Below are positions 1 through 5,421 of a stretch of 6,940 nt of DNA, in pieces. Every line of letters starts with the position of its first letter. The stretch's first letter is position 1. The position numbers and the translations under genes are program-made. Where the stretch lies: NCBI GenBank assembly GCA_051653405.1, contig JBOFWC010000319.1, positions 1 through 6,940 on the forward strand. The letters run 5' to 3'. The notes beneath the pieces were generated by a model that was given only the letters and a program-made list of their open reading frames with translations, was not told the origin of the DNA and made no database searches. The stretch comes from Proteocatella sp051653405 (lineage in GTDB: Bacteria > Bacillota > Clostridia > Peptostreptococcales > Filifactoraceae).

Positions 1-40
1 CAAAATATAAAATAATAATTTAACATTATAATTATAATAT

Positions 41-94
41 AAAGAGTAGTTATATTCAAATATTTTAATAAGCTGATATAACTACTCTTTTTTT
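41..94 (+). terminator. Bidirectional rho-independent terminator
   Basis: Perfect 15-bp arms (41-55 and 76-90) enclose a 20-base loop and are followed by a run of seven T on the plus strand. On the minus strand the hairpin sits about 20 bases beyond the stop of the 143-aa gene and would end that transcript. The stronger T tract is on the plus strand, so the hairpin probably also ends a rightward gene lying left of the window, as at the other convergent gene pair. Positions 1-40 show no readable gene end. Confidence 0.8.
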
Positions 95-112
95 CAAATC
101 ATTTTATATATG

Positions 113-544
113 TTACTTTTTATAATATACTCTTATATCTTCAAGCCAATAAGCACCATCATTTGAACCATGAGGTCTATATTTGAAGAAACATCTTATT
201 TTTACTGGATCATTGTTATTTGTTGCACTATTGTCAAATTTTTCCATTAAAAGAGCTTCTTTTGTTTTCATATCGTCAACAAAATGGCCAGAAATTTTAC
301 CTATAAGAAAAGATTCCACTACTTTTTCTATAAAACCAGTAACAAGATCTACTATAAGTCCTCCTGCGTCTTTTTTTCCATCTGCTAATAAATCATAATA
401 ATTTCTAAGCTTTACACTTTCTTCTCTAGAAAATCTATAATACTGTATTATTTGAGGACCTTCTTTTTCGGCTCTTTTTTGTGAACAATAAAAAGCTTTT
501 ATTACTGGGCCATCTTCTAAACGTTCTTCTTTTTTTCTTGGCAT
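113..544 (-). CDS. Unrecognised 143-aa protein, candidate sigma-controlled effector 1
   Basis: I do not recognise the family. The start is the ATG at 544, six bases after AAAGGAG; a longer frame from a TTG at 565 would place that Shine-Dalgarno inside the gene. The protein has no signal peptide and no clear transmembrane helix. It has a charged N-terminus (PRKKEER), an aromatic/charged stretch at residues 34-58, an amphipathic hydrophobic stretch at about 61-84 (GGLIVDLVTGFIEKVVESFL) and a basic, aromatic C-terminus ending in VYYKK. It lies downstream of the sigma-holin-amidase operon and also has its own promoter of the TcdR/UviA type. That context suggests a small cytoplasmic toxin or bacteriocin released by the holin and amidase. 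This role is inferred from position and regulation only. The 150-aa gene at 5422-5874 shares its leader but not its coding sequence. Confidence 0.75.
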   Translation of the reverse strand: MPRKKEERLEDGPVIKAFYCSQKRAEKEGPQIIQYYRFSREESVKLRNYYDLLADGKKDAGGLIVDLVTGFIEKVVESFLIGKISGHFVDDMKTKEALLMEKFDNSATNNNDPVKIRCFFKYRPHGSNDGAYWLEDIRVYYKK

Positions 545-694
545 AATCAATTCTCCTTTTCTCAATTAAAAAATATATTAAATTATCTATATAAAACTCT
601 AACTTCATGGCCATGTTGTTTTGTCTTACACTATATAAAGACGTTTGCTACTTATAAAATGTAAACCTTTTATTTATGAATCTTTAAAATTTGA
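545..694 (-). repeat. Leader/promoter repeat, copy 1
   Basis: This 150-bp segment runs from the base before the effector 1 start codon back through the last 25 bases of the amidase gene. It recurs at 5875-6026 (152 bp) at roughly 93% identity, with a 2-bp and a 4-bp indel. Identity stops at the ATG on one side and inside the amidase gene on the other. It carries the promoter, an inverted repeat over the -10, a CATGGCCATG palindrome (606-615) and the Shine-Dalgarno. Confidence 0.9.
634..665 (-). promoter_or_regulatory. Group-5 sigma (TcdR/UviA-type) promoter of effector 1
   Basis: On the minus strand TTTACA (665-660) is followed by a 17-bp spacer and GTCTTTATA (642-634). TTTACA is the conserved -35 of promoters read by the TcdR/BotR/TetR/UviA sigma factors. 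The same elements at the same spacing occur at 5962-5993 and, with a variant -10, at 2166-2197. The -35 begins 5 bases after the amidase stop codon, so the effector has its own promoter at the operon end. The transcript would have a leader of about 80 bases. Confidence 0.75.
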
Positions 695-1260
695 TTAGGA
701 ATAATAATGTCTGATTCTATTCCATTTAGATTTTTTAAATCAGATACAGAAATCTTGTATTTTAAAGCGATTGAATATAATGTATCTCCTTTTTTTACGG
801 TGTAAGTCTTTTCTGAACTATCATTTATAATAAATTCACTTAACTTTAATTTTGGAAAATTAATTCCAGGACAATCCGTACTTTTCAAATCCCTATGATT
901 TTTAACAACCAGTATTGCATATTGTAAACACAGCTTATTTAAAAGCCATTCAAGAGATTTAATCTGCGCTTCAGGCATAGATTCAACCATAAAATTTCCT
1001 TGCATACAAATTCCAAGAGAAGTATCATTATAACCTTTGCAATGTGATCCTATAGTATTATCTGGACGACATTTGAAAATAAGTCCTTTTTTATCTATAA
1101 AATAGTGATAACCTATTCCCTCCCAGCCTTTTTCTAAATGCCATCTATGAATATCTTCTATGCTACAAGTTGAATGTGCAGCATGATGAAGCACTATCAA
1201 ATCTATTTTTTTTCTATAATCCAAACTTTTAAAAACCAAATTTTTATTTATTATATTCAT
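670..1260 (-). CDS. N-acetylmuramoyl-L-alanine amidase with C-terminal LysM
   Basis: This 196-aa endolysin-like enzyme should cleave the bond between N-acetylmuramic acid and L-alanine in peptidoglycan. Residues 19-137 form an amidase_2/PGRP-type zinc domain: IVLHH (H25/H26), GIGYHYFI (49-55), NHRD (H122) and TDCPG (C130) supply the expected two His and one Cys zinc ligands. Residues from about 151 to 196 form one LysM wall-binding repeat (YTVKKGDTLYSIA...). There is no signal peptide, so it needs the holin or lysis to reach the wall. The start chosen is the ATG at 1260: AGGAGGAG lies directly before it, filling the 10-base gap after the holin stop. A frame from 1287 would overlap the holin and lack a good ribosome binding site. 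The gene shares an operon with the holin and sigma genes. Its last 25 bases are repeated at 6002-6026. Confidence 0.93.
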   Translation of the reverse strand: MNIINKNLVFKSLDYRKKIDLIVLHHAAHSTCSIEDIHRWHLEKGWEGIGYHYFIDKKGLIFKCRPDNTIGSHCKGYNDTSLGICMQGNFMVESMPEAQIKSLEWLLNKLCLQYAILVVKNHRDLKSTDCPGINFPKLKLSEFIINDSSEKTYTVKKGDTLYSIALKYKISVSDLKNLNGIESDIIIPNQILKIHK

Positions 1261-1270
1261 AACTCCTCCT

Positions 1271-1498
1271 CTAACTTTTAAAAACATGTTGTTTTATCTC
1301 AGCAACATCTTTTTTTACATCTTCAACAATATTTAAATTATCAGTAAGACTGCTGATTATTTTTTGATAACTTTGTTCACGTTCTTCTTGACGCAGATCC
1401 CTCTTATCTTGAGTTTTTATTACATAAAATATAAGCGCTACACTTAAAGCTGCCCATATTCCCTGAGATGAAGCCAATTTTATTATCTCGTTTTCCAA
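1271..1498 (-). CDS. BhlA/UviB-family holin-like peptide
   Basis: This is a 75-aa protein of the BhlA/UviB family, membrane peptides tied to bacteriocin and prophage-enzyme release. The family layout is clear: a short N-terminus, the signature SQGIWAALSVALIFYVIKTQ (residues 11-30) forming one membrane helix, then a charged amphipathic tail (DKRDLRQEEREQSYQKIISS...) suited to coiled-coil packing in the cytoplasm. The start is a TTG at 1498. An in-frame TGA lies just upstream, and GGAGAG sits about 12 bases before the start, a long spacing. The gene is 47 bases after the sigma stop and 10 bases before the amidase start. It should act with the amidase, letting it or the small effector leave the cell. 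C. perfringens uviB sits next to uviA in the same kind of pairing. Confidence 0.9.
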   Translation of the reverse strand: MENEIIKLASSQGIWAALSVALIFYVIKTQDKRDLRQEEREQSYQKIISSLTDNLNIVEDVKKDVAEIKQHVFKS

Positions 1499-1545
1499 AA
1501 CTATAAATCACTCTCCTTTCTAAATTTAAATTGATTAAACAATAC

Positions 1546-2106
1546 TTAGTGCTGTCTTTTTAAATCAGTTTTAAAACACAAATGACTTCTAAGAAAATTT
1601 AAAGCATTGTTTTGAAGTTTATTTACAGCCTGTCTAGATATACTTAAATGATGTGCAATTTCAATGTCTGAATAGCCTTCTATAAACTTCTTTACTAGCA
1701 CATAGCGTTGTTTTTCATTAAGAAGATGCAGTATTTCTTTTAAAAAAATTTTGTTTTCAATATCTAAATAAGTATTATCTTGAGAGTAACTTTCTAAAAC
1801 ATCCACATTTAGTTCTAATTCCTCTTTAAATCCTTTCACATACTTTCTAAATAAATCAATTTTTCTCATTTTTAATGAACTATATATATAATTTACAGCT
1901 GCCCCATCATAGTTTTCTAAACTATCTAATTTTATTTTTTTTAAAATACCTATAAGCCCTATTATTAAATCTGTTTCTGCTGTTTCATACCCTAATTCAC
2001 GACTAAATTTTTTTATGGTTGGCATAAAACGATTAATAACTTCAACCATAGATTCTTCATTTCCTAATTTTGTTTCCCCTAATAATTTTAAAAATTCCCC
2101 ATGCAT
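1546..2106 (-). CDS. Group-5 RNA polymerase sigma factor, UviA/TcdR/BotR/TetR type
   Basis: This is a 186-aa sigma factor, the size of the clostridial toxin/bacteriocin sigma factors TcdR, BotR, TetR and UviA. Residues about 20-95 fit a reduced region 2 (ETDLIIGLIGILKKI, then KMRKIDLFRKYV). Residues about 127-172 fit region 4, with a helix-turn-helix in SDIEIAHHLSISRQAVNKLQ that would read the -35 element. The start is the ATG at 2106 preceded by GGGGA. The gene heads a leftward operon with the holin and amidase. Its upstream promoter (2166-2197) has TTTACA, a 17-bp spacer and ACGTCATTA, like the promoters of both small effector genes. This suggests self-activation, as described for TcdR and relatives. 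ECF sigma membership is less likely given this neighbourhood. Confidence 0.85.
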   Translation of the reverse strand: MHGEFLKLLGETKLGNEESMVEVINRFMPTIKKFSRELGYETAETDLIIGLIGILKKIKLDSLENYDGAAVNYIYSSLKMRKIDLFRKYVKGFKEELELNVDVLESYSQDNTYLDIENKIFLKEILHLLNEKQRYVLVKKFIEGYSDIEIAHHLSISRQAVNKLQNNALNFLRSHLCFKTDLKRQH

Positions 2107-2165
2107 TATAAATCCCCAATCTTTGAAATATGAAAGTTAATTAAAAATATGTTATTTTGTTATCA

Positions 2166-2197
2166 ATTAATGACGTAATATTATTTTAATTTGTAAA
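2166..2197 (-). promoter_or_regulatory. Group-5 sigma-type promoter of the sigma-holin-amidase operon
   Basis: On the minus strand TTTACA (2197-2192), a 17-bp spacer and GTCATTAAT (2174-2166) lie about 60 bases upstream of the sigma ATG. The spacer ends in AC, so ACGTC and TTA are shared with the two effector promoters (ACGTCTTTA). The match supports autoregulation. It is slightly weaker than the effector promoters, which agree with each other exactly at the -35 and -10. Confidence 0.6.
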
Positions 2198-2241
2198 CTT
2201 AAAATAAAAAATAATTTTTTTAATATATTAAACCTTTATTT

Positions 2242-2262
2242 TTGCAATAAAATTTATTGCAA
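2242..2262. promoter_or_regulatory. Perfect 21-bp palindrome, possible operator
   Basis: The arms TTGCAATAAA (2242-2251) and TTTATTGCAA (2253-2262) flank a single central base. A one-base centre cannot form a normal RNA hairpin loop, so a binding site for a dimeric regulator is more likely than a terminator. It lies about 45 bases upstream of the sigma -35 and is absent from the repeated copy near 6030, so it belongs to the sigma side. Confidence 0.4.
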
Positions 2263-2336
2263 CAAAATAAATATTCTTATCTTTAACATATTTCCATAGA
2301 TGAGAATTATATGAATGAATGAATAAAAAATAAATA

Positions 2337-2449
2337 CTATCCAAATTCATAAAATAAAAGCTTAAACTCATAATTTGAATGAATTAATATTTATATTATG
2401 CTATAATTTAATTAAATATAAATTTATTTTTTAACAAAAAGGAGTTTTT
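2337..2449 (+). repeat. Lipoprotein upstream repeat, copy 1
   Basis: This region, from CTATCCAAATTC to the start codon, matches 6031-6138 closely, including the promoter and ribosome binding site. Homology continues through the lipoprotein gene. To the left the two copies differ completely, so position 2337 marks a duplication edge. Confidence 0.85.
2399..2407 (+). promoter_or_regulatory. Extended -10 promoter of lipoprotein 1
   Basis: TGCTATAAT is a perfect extended -10 (TGnTATAAT) 43 bases upstream of the ATG. A TTGAAT at 2375-2380 is a poor -35 because the spacer would be 21 bp; extended -10 promoters do not need one. The element is unchanged in the second copy (6089-6097). It has no TTTACA element, so expression should depend on the housekeeping sigma factor and not on the group-5 factor. 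Confidence 0.6.
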
Positions 2450-3454
2450 ATGCAGAACAAATATGTAATTAGTATTATTTTAGCTTGTATTTTATTTATT
2501 TTAACAGGATGCAACAGTAATACTACTGAGCAAACAATGGCAATGGATGATTTAAAAATAGGTGATTATATAGAATTTGGAAAATATAATGAACAACCTA
2601 TTCTTTGGAGAGTAATTCATATTGATGAAGACGGAAATCCCCTTATATTTTCAGACAGAATACTATCCTTAAAATCTTTTGACTCAATGGGGGATTATCA
2701 TAAAAATATAAAAAGAAAAGAAGGCGGTAGCAGTTATTGGAAAGATTCAAACATAAGACAATGGCTCAATAGTTCTGAAAATGCAGGCGAAATAAAATGG
2801 ATACAAAATCCACCAAATAAAGAAAATATCTTTACTGTAATGGATGGAGAAAAGAATTTTGCATATGATAAAGAAAAAGGCTTTTTAGCTGAAGGTAATT
2901 TCACAGAAGTTGATAGAAGCATAATAAAACCGGTCATTCATAAGGCGTTATTATGTGAATTAGATATTGACAAAAAAACAGGTGGAAATACTCATTATAG
3001 CGCTAACGCTGAGATAACATCTGCTGTAGGTAATTATGATGATGCCTACTATGAAAACGTAGAAGATAAAGTGTTTTTATTGGATATAAAAGAAATTAGA
3101 ACTTATGTTATTGAAAATAAAGAAGATTTTAATGATGATTTTTATATTGGAAAACCAACTAAAGAACTTGTTAAAAAATCTATTGAGTATAACACTCGTC
3201 CTTATATTGGAGGAAAATCATTTGATGATGATAAACCATACTTTTATTGTTTAAGAACACCAACTCCGTATAATGGAGAATCTAATGTACAAAGCATTGG
3301 ATTTAATGGTACAGAGTGTATTATTCGTGAATCATGTGTTAATAGTCCTATTTTTGGTGGTATTCGACCGGCTTTATTTATTGATAAATCAAATACAACT
3401 ATAGTTTCTGGAAAAGGAACTGAATCAAAACCATTTATAGTGACAAAAAAATAA
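2450..3454 (+). CDS. DUF6273-type lipoprotein, copy 1
   Basis: This is a 334-aa secreted lipoprotein. Residues 1-21 are a type II signal peptide: a short charged start, hydrophobic core IISIILACILFILTGC-like, and lipobox LTGC with lipidated Cys21, so the mature protein sits on the outer face of the membrane. The mature part looks like DUF6273: KIGDYIEFGKYNEQPILWRV (36-55), then YWKDSNIRQWLN, and a C-terminal GGIRPALFID. These resemble the formylglycine-generating-enzyme/C-type lectin-like fold, but no catalytic residues can be claimed. The start is the ATG at 2450 with AAAAAGGAG five bases before it. It faces the 150-aa gene at 5422-5874 and shared its terminator before the mobile element inserted. 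A close copy begins at 6139. The pairing of lipoprotein and effector-like genes suggests an immunity or partner role, which is inference. Confidence 0.85.
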   Translation: MQNKYVISIILACILFILTGCNSNTTEQTMAMDDLKIGDYIEFGKYNEQPILWRVIHIDEDGNPLIFSDRILSLKSFDSMGDYHKNIKRKEGGSSYWKDSNIRQWLNSSENAGEIKWIQNPPNKENIFTVMDGEKNFAYDKEKGFLAEGNFTEVDRSIIKPVIHKALLCELDIDKKTGGNTHYSANAEITSAVGNYDDAYYENVEDKVFLLDIKEIRTYVIENKEDFNDDFYIGKPTKELVKKSIEYNTRPYIGGKSFDDDKPYFYCLRTPTPYNGESNVQSIGFNGTECIIRESCVNSPIFGGIRPALFIDKSNTTIVSGKGTESKPFIVTKK

Positions 3455-3475
3455 AACTACCGATTTGGTAGTTTT
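3453..3475. repeat. Terminator hairpin, left copy of 23-bp direct repeat
   Basis: AAAACTACC-GATTT-GGTAGTTTT is a 9-bp stem with a 5-base loop directly overlapping the lipoprotein stop. The identical 23 bp recur in the same orientation at 5390-5412, bracketing the mobile element. The left copy keeps the outer ACAAAAAAAT flank and the right copy keeps ATTTTTTTGT. Joined, they rebuild one long palindrome that served as a bidirectional terminator for the two convergent genes. Confidence 0.85.
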
Positions 3476-3486
3476 CAGTTTGCAGA

Positions 3487-3534
3487 CAAACTCTCTTTTC
3501 GGATTTTTCCGAACTGAGAGTTTGTTTTATTTTA
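3487..3534 (+). terminator. Hairpin with T tract inside the left end of the element
   Basis: The outer stem CAAACTCTC (3487-3495) pairs with GAGAGTTTG (3516-3524), and an inner stem TTCGGA (3498-3503) pairs with TCCGAA (3508-3513) around a T-rich loop. TTTTATTTT follows. In the plus direction it can act as an intrinsic terminator behind the lipoprotein gene, and it would shield the element from outside transcription. Confidence 0.65.
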
Positions 3535-3544
3535 ATATGATTTT

Positions 3545-3760
3545 TTAACAAAAAAAGAAATATACTCGCTTTTTTGTAAAAATGTCCGAAGGACCATAAT
3601 CTTTAGTTTCTGATCTCTTGGGATAAAGTTCTTTGCCTATCGGCGAATGACGAATATCTTCTGCAATTTCTATGTATTCACTCCAAATATGTTTGGTTAC
3701 AACTTTTACATTATTTTTACTATGGGTACATTGAAATTTATCTTCGCAGTTCTTACTCCA
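3545..3760 (-). pseudogene. IS1182-family transposase, C-terminal remnant
   Basis: In the frame that leaves the reverse transcriptase near 3760, residues such as CTHSKNN, TKHIWSEYIEIAEDIRHSP and IGKELYPKRSET match the pattern I know from IS1182-family DDE transposases (H-[IV]-W-x-[ED]-Y ... R-H-[TS] ... GKE-[IL]-Y-x-KR-x-ET). In the intact family this runs on into IERVFADAKE-type sequence with the last catalytic Glu. Here it breaks off after KRSET (about 3604), and another frame reading LWSFGHFYKKASIF looks like the extreme C-terminus. So there is at least one internal deletion as well as loss of the whole N-terminal part. The remnant is nonfunctional. The family assignment is from memory of the motif, not from a search. 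Confidence 0.6.
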
Positions 3761-4884
3761 TAGTAATTTCGCCACCCTCTGAGCTTTGGGTTCAATTCGG
3801 CTATCAGATACTCTATATCTCTTGCCAGTACTGACCTTGCTCCAAGTAGTGATTTTACTTCCTGCTTCATTTTCTTCATAGCTTGCTTTTTCGGGTACTG
3901 AAATGTTTCTTGATATACCGCTCCTTTTGAAGTTTCGCTAGTCATTCTTCTGTGGTGCATTCCAAGAAAGTCAAACCCTTCCTTGCCATCCCACATACTT
4001 ACTAGCTTTGTTTTCTCTGGATGCAGTTCTAATTCCAATTTACCCATTATTGCTTTCAGCAGACTCATTGCGTGCGTTGCACTTTTCTTGTTTTTACAGA
4101 CTATCACAAGGTCGTCCGCATATCTTACGAGCTTTCCATACTGGTTTCCTTGTCTCTCCCATAATGTGTCTAGTACATTTAAATAGATATTGGCACATAA
4201 TGGAGATACTACTCCGCCTTGAGCTGCTCCGATTTCGGTTGCTTCAATGCTTGCTTCATTAAGAATACCTGCCTTTAGCCAGTTTCTAAGTAGTTTCAAT
4301 ATTCTTCGGTCTGATATCCTTTGCTCGATTAACAACATTAGCTTTTCGTGATTGATTTTATCAAAGTAGGATTTAATATCGGCATCAACTACATAATATC
4401 CTTTGTTGTTGCAATCTTTTCTTACTTTCTCAAGTGCCATCTTTGCGCTTCTTTTGGGTCTAAATCCATAGGAGCAGTCCTTAAAATCCGCTTCAAATAT
4501 TGGCTCAATCATTATCTTTACTGCTGTTTGTACTACCCTATCCCTTATCGTTGGAATTCCTAATGGTCTTTTCGTTCCATCTGACTTATCTATGAACTTT
4601 CTTTTCACTGGCGGTGCTTTGTAGCTATTTGCCTTAAGTATTTCTTGTGTTTCCCTTAGGAATTCTCCTACTCCGTATCTTTCTACGTCTTTAATACTTA
4701 TCTCATCTATCCCACCTGCACCTTTATTTGCTTTCACTCGTTTCCATGCTTCTAACAGTATCTCTTCTCTATATATCTTGTCATTGATTGCGTGAAATCT
4801 TCGTCTGCCTTTCTTGGCTGACTGGTATAGTTTTCTTTGAAGTTGTCGAACTTTTTCATTGGTGTTGTTAGCTTTCGCATTCAC
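3706..4884 (-). CDS. ltrA: Group II intron reverse transcriptase/maturase, C-terminally truncated
   Basis: This 392-aa intron-encoded protein would reverse-transcribe the intron and help it splice. Visible RT motifs are KRPLGIPTIRDR (105-116), YGFRPKRSA (139-147), VVDADIKSYFD (165-175, catalytic D169), AAQGGVVSPLCANIYL (220-235) and YADD (255-258). The maturase/thumb motif LRGWRNYYG is at 368-376. After about residue 380 the expected DNA-binding tail is missing and the frame runs about 12 codons into transposase-derived DNA. There is no HNH endonuclease, as in bacterial class C introns. The start is a GTG at 4884 with AAGGAGG nine bases upstream. The RT active site is intact, but lacking the C-terminus and the intron 3' domains it should not support mobility. 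Confidence 0.85.
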   Translation of the reverse strand: MNAKANNTNEKVRQLQRKLYQSAKKGRRRFHAINDKIYREEILLEAWKRVKANKGAGGIDEISIKDVERYGVGEFLRETQEILKANSYKAPPVKRKFIDKSDGTKRPLGIPTIRDRVVQTAVKIMIEPIFEADFKDCSYGFRPKRSAKMALEKVRKDCNNKGYYVVDADIKSYFDKINHEKLMLLIEQRISDRRILKLLRNWLKAGILNEASIEATEIGAAQGGVVSPLCANIYLNVLDTLWERQGNQYGKLVRYADDLVIVCKNKKSATHAMSLLKAIMGKLELELHPEKTKLVSMWDGKEGFDFLGMHHRRMTSETSKGAVYQETFQYPKKQAMKKMKQEVKSLLGARSVLARDIEYLIAELNPKLRGWRNYYGVRTAKINFNVPIVKIM

Positions 4885-5334
4885 TCGCTCTTACCTCCTT
4901 AGAATAACTTGAATGAAGTAGGGGTCCTTCCCTCAATATGGTTTTGCTGTCCATATCTTCTTTAGTACTATTACTCCCTCTGAATCCCTCTTGCCAAGAA
5001 TACAATTTCGCATTTAACTTATATGCTTCTTCTTTACCTTTCGGTGGCAAGTAGGGTCTCTCCAGTTTCTTCCCATCGTCCATGGTCTTCGCCTAATACA
5101 TCAAGGCTCGACTTCTCTTTGCTTCTCTTCTTCAAGAGACCTTTTTTAACGATACGGCAGAATTCACTTTATGTTACGGTCTGCATGATTGCTTGCCCCA
5201 ATATCTTAGGTACTTTACCCACTCGCTTAGTACCCTGCATTACTGCAACGCACCGAGTTTGGCTACACGGCTCACTGGCGATTACCGTGGTCGGACTTCC
5301 ACCGACTAGTGTAGTCCAGCTTCGCTGGACACAC
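3750..5334 (-). mobile_element. Group II intron, 3'-truncated
   Basis: On the minus strand the intron starts with GTGTG (5334-5330), a valid group II 5' end, followed by a TCCAGC-GAA-GCTGGA hairpin and the domain I motif GGTGGAAGTCC (5303-5293). The RT gene sits in domain IV. I could not find a domain V hairpin (an AGC-start, 34-base stem) or a YAY 3' end anywhere between the RT and the element edge, so the 3' end was lost in the junction with the transposase remnant. The 5' end lies 14 bases after a hairpin with a T tract, the target type of class C introns. The right boundary is well supported; the left boundary (about 3730-3765) is approximate. Confidence 0.7.
5085..5334 (-). ncRNA. Intron RNA domains I-III region
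   Basis: The stretch between the intron 5' end and the gene-bearing domain IV is structured non-coding RNA: the terminal TCCAGC/GCTGGA hairpin, the GGTGGAAGTCC motif and a GAGCCGTGTAGCC segment. It is clearly richer in G and C than the neighbouring genes. A 71-codon frame at 4868-5083 overlaps the following part and is not treated as a gene. Confidence 0.55.
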
Positions 5335-5338
5335 ATGA

Positions 5339-5370
5339 ATAAAAAATAATGGAGAGCTTTTGCTCTCCAT
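5339..5370 (-). terminator. Terminator-like hairpin at the intron insertion point
   Basis: On the minus strand ATGGAGAGC-AAAA-GCTCTCCAT (5370-5349) is a perfect 9-bp stem followed by TATTTTTTA. It lies between the element's right terminal repeat and the intron 5' end. It would stop leftward transcription arriving from the 150-aa gene and is the probable target structure used by the intron. Confidence 0.75.
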
Positions 5371-5389
5371 ATACTTTGTCTTCAGTCTG

Positions 5390-5412
5390 AAAACTACCGA
5401 TTTGGTAGTTTT
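5390..5412. repeat. Terminator hairpin, right copy of 23-bp direct repeat
   Basis: This is identical to 3453-3475 and followed on the plus strand by ATTTTTTT, giving a full rho-independent terminator shape in the plus direction. It begins just past the stop of the leftward 150-aa gene, so in the ancestral arrangement it ended the rightward lipoprotein transcript from the opposite side. Confidence 0.85.
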
Positions 5413-5421
5413 ATTTTTTTG

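Larger units (their letters stand above)
2107..2449. other. Divergent intergenic control region
   Basis: This 343-bp, extremely AT-rich gap separates the leftward sigma operon from the rightward lipoprotein gene. It holds the sigma-operon promoter (2166-2197), a perfect palindrome (2242-2262), short ATGAATGAATGAAT direct repeats near 2310-2323, and the lipoprotein promoter (2399-2407). The part from about 2337 onward is repeated at 6031-6138. I see no small gene in it. Confidence 0.7.
3476..5389 (-). mobile_element. Defective IS1182-like element carrying a truncated group II intron
   Basis: This 1914-bp element has imperfect terminal inverted repeats: CAGTTTGCAGACAAACT (3476-3492) and, reading inward on the minus strand, CAGACTGAAGACAAAGT (5389-5373), 13 of 17 identical. 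It is flanked by the 23-bp direct repeat of a terminator palindrome. Inside each end is a hairpin (3487-3524 and 5349-5370). On the minus strand it holds a group II intron from 5334 and then the tail of an IS1182-like transposase. Most of the transposase and the intron 3' end are gone, so neither part should be autonomous. IS1182-family elements are known to favour inverted-repeat targets, which fits the site. The family call rests on the transposase fragment. Confidence 0.6.

Noticed and set aside
183..398. Plus-strand 71-codon frame opposite effector 1
   Set aside because: It starts inside the 143-aa gene without a ribosome binding site. The opposite strand has promoter, leader and terminator support.
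545..565. Upstream TTG start giving both small proteins an identical MRKGELIM N-terminus
   Set aside because: The Shine-Dalgarno AAAGGAG would then be coding and no other site precedes the TTG. The shared residues are only the translated common leader.
913..945. TTTACA with a GTT-rich stretch 17 bp downstream inside the amidase gene
   Set aside because: It lacks the ACGTC-TTA -10 shared by the three intergenic promoters and lies within a coding sequence with no gene start behind it.
3983..4563. Plus-strand frames opposite the reverse transcriptase
   Set aside because: They are antisense to a gene with clear RT motifs (YADD, GFRPKRS) and have no ribosome binding sites or recognisable content.
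4868..5083. 71-codon leftward frame just before the reverse transcriptase
   Set aside because: It lies in the structured intron RNA between domain I and the RT gene, overlaps the RT start by 17 bases, lacks a convincing ribosome binding site and resembles no protein I know.
5249..5253. Alternative intron 5' end at the GTGCG on the minus strand
   Set aside because: It lies inside domain I, downstream of the GGTGGAAGTCC motif. The GTGTG at 5334 sits at the correct place after the target hairpin.
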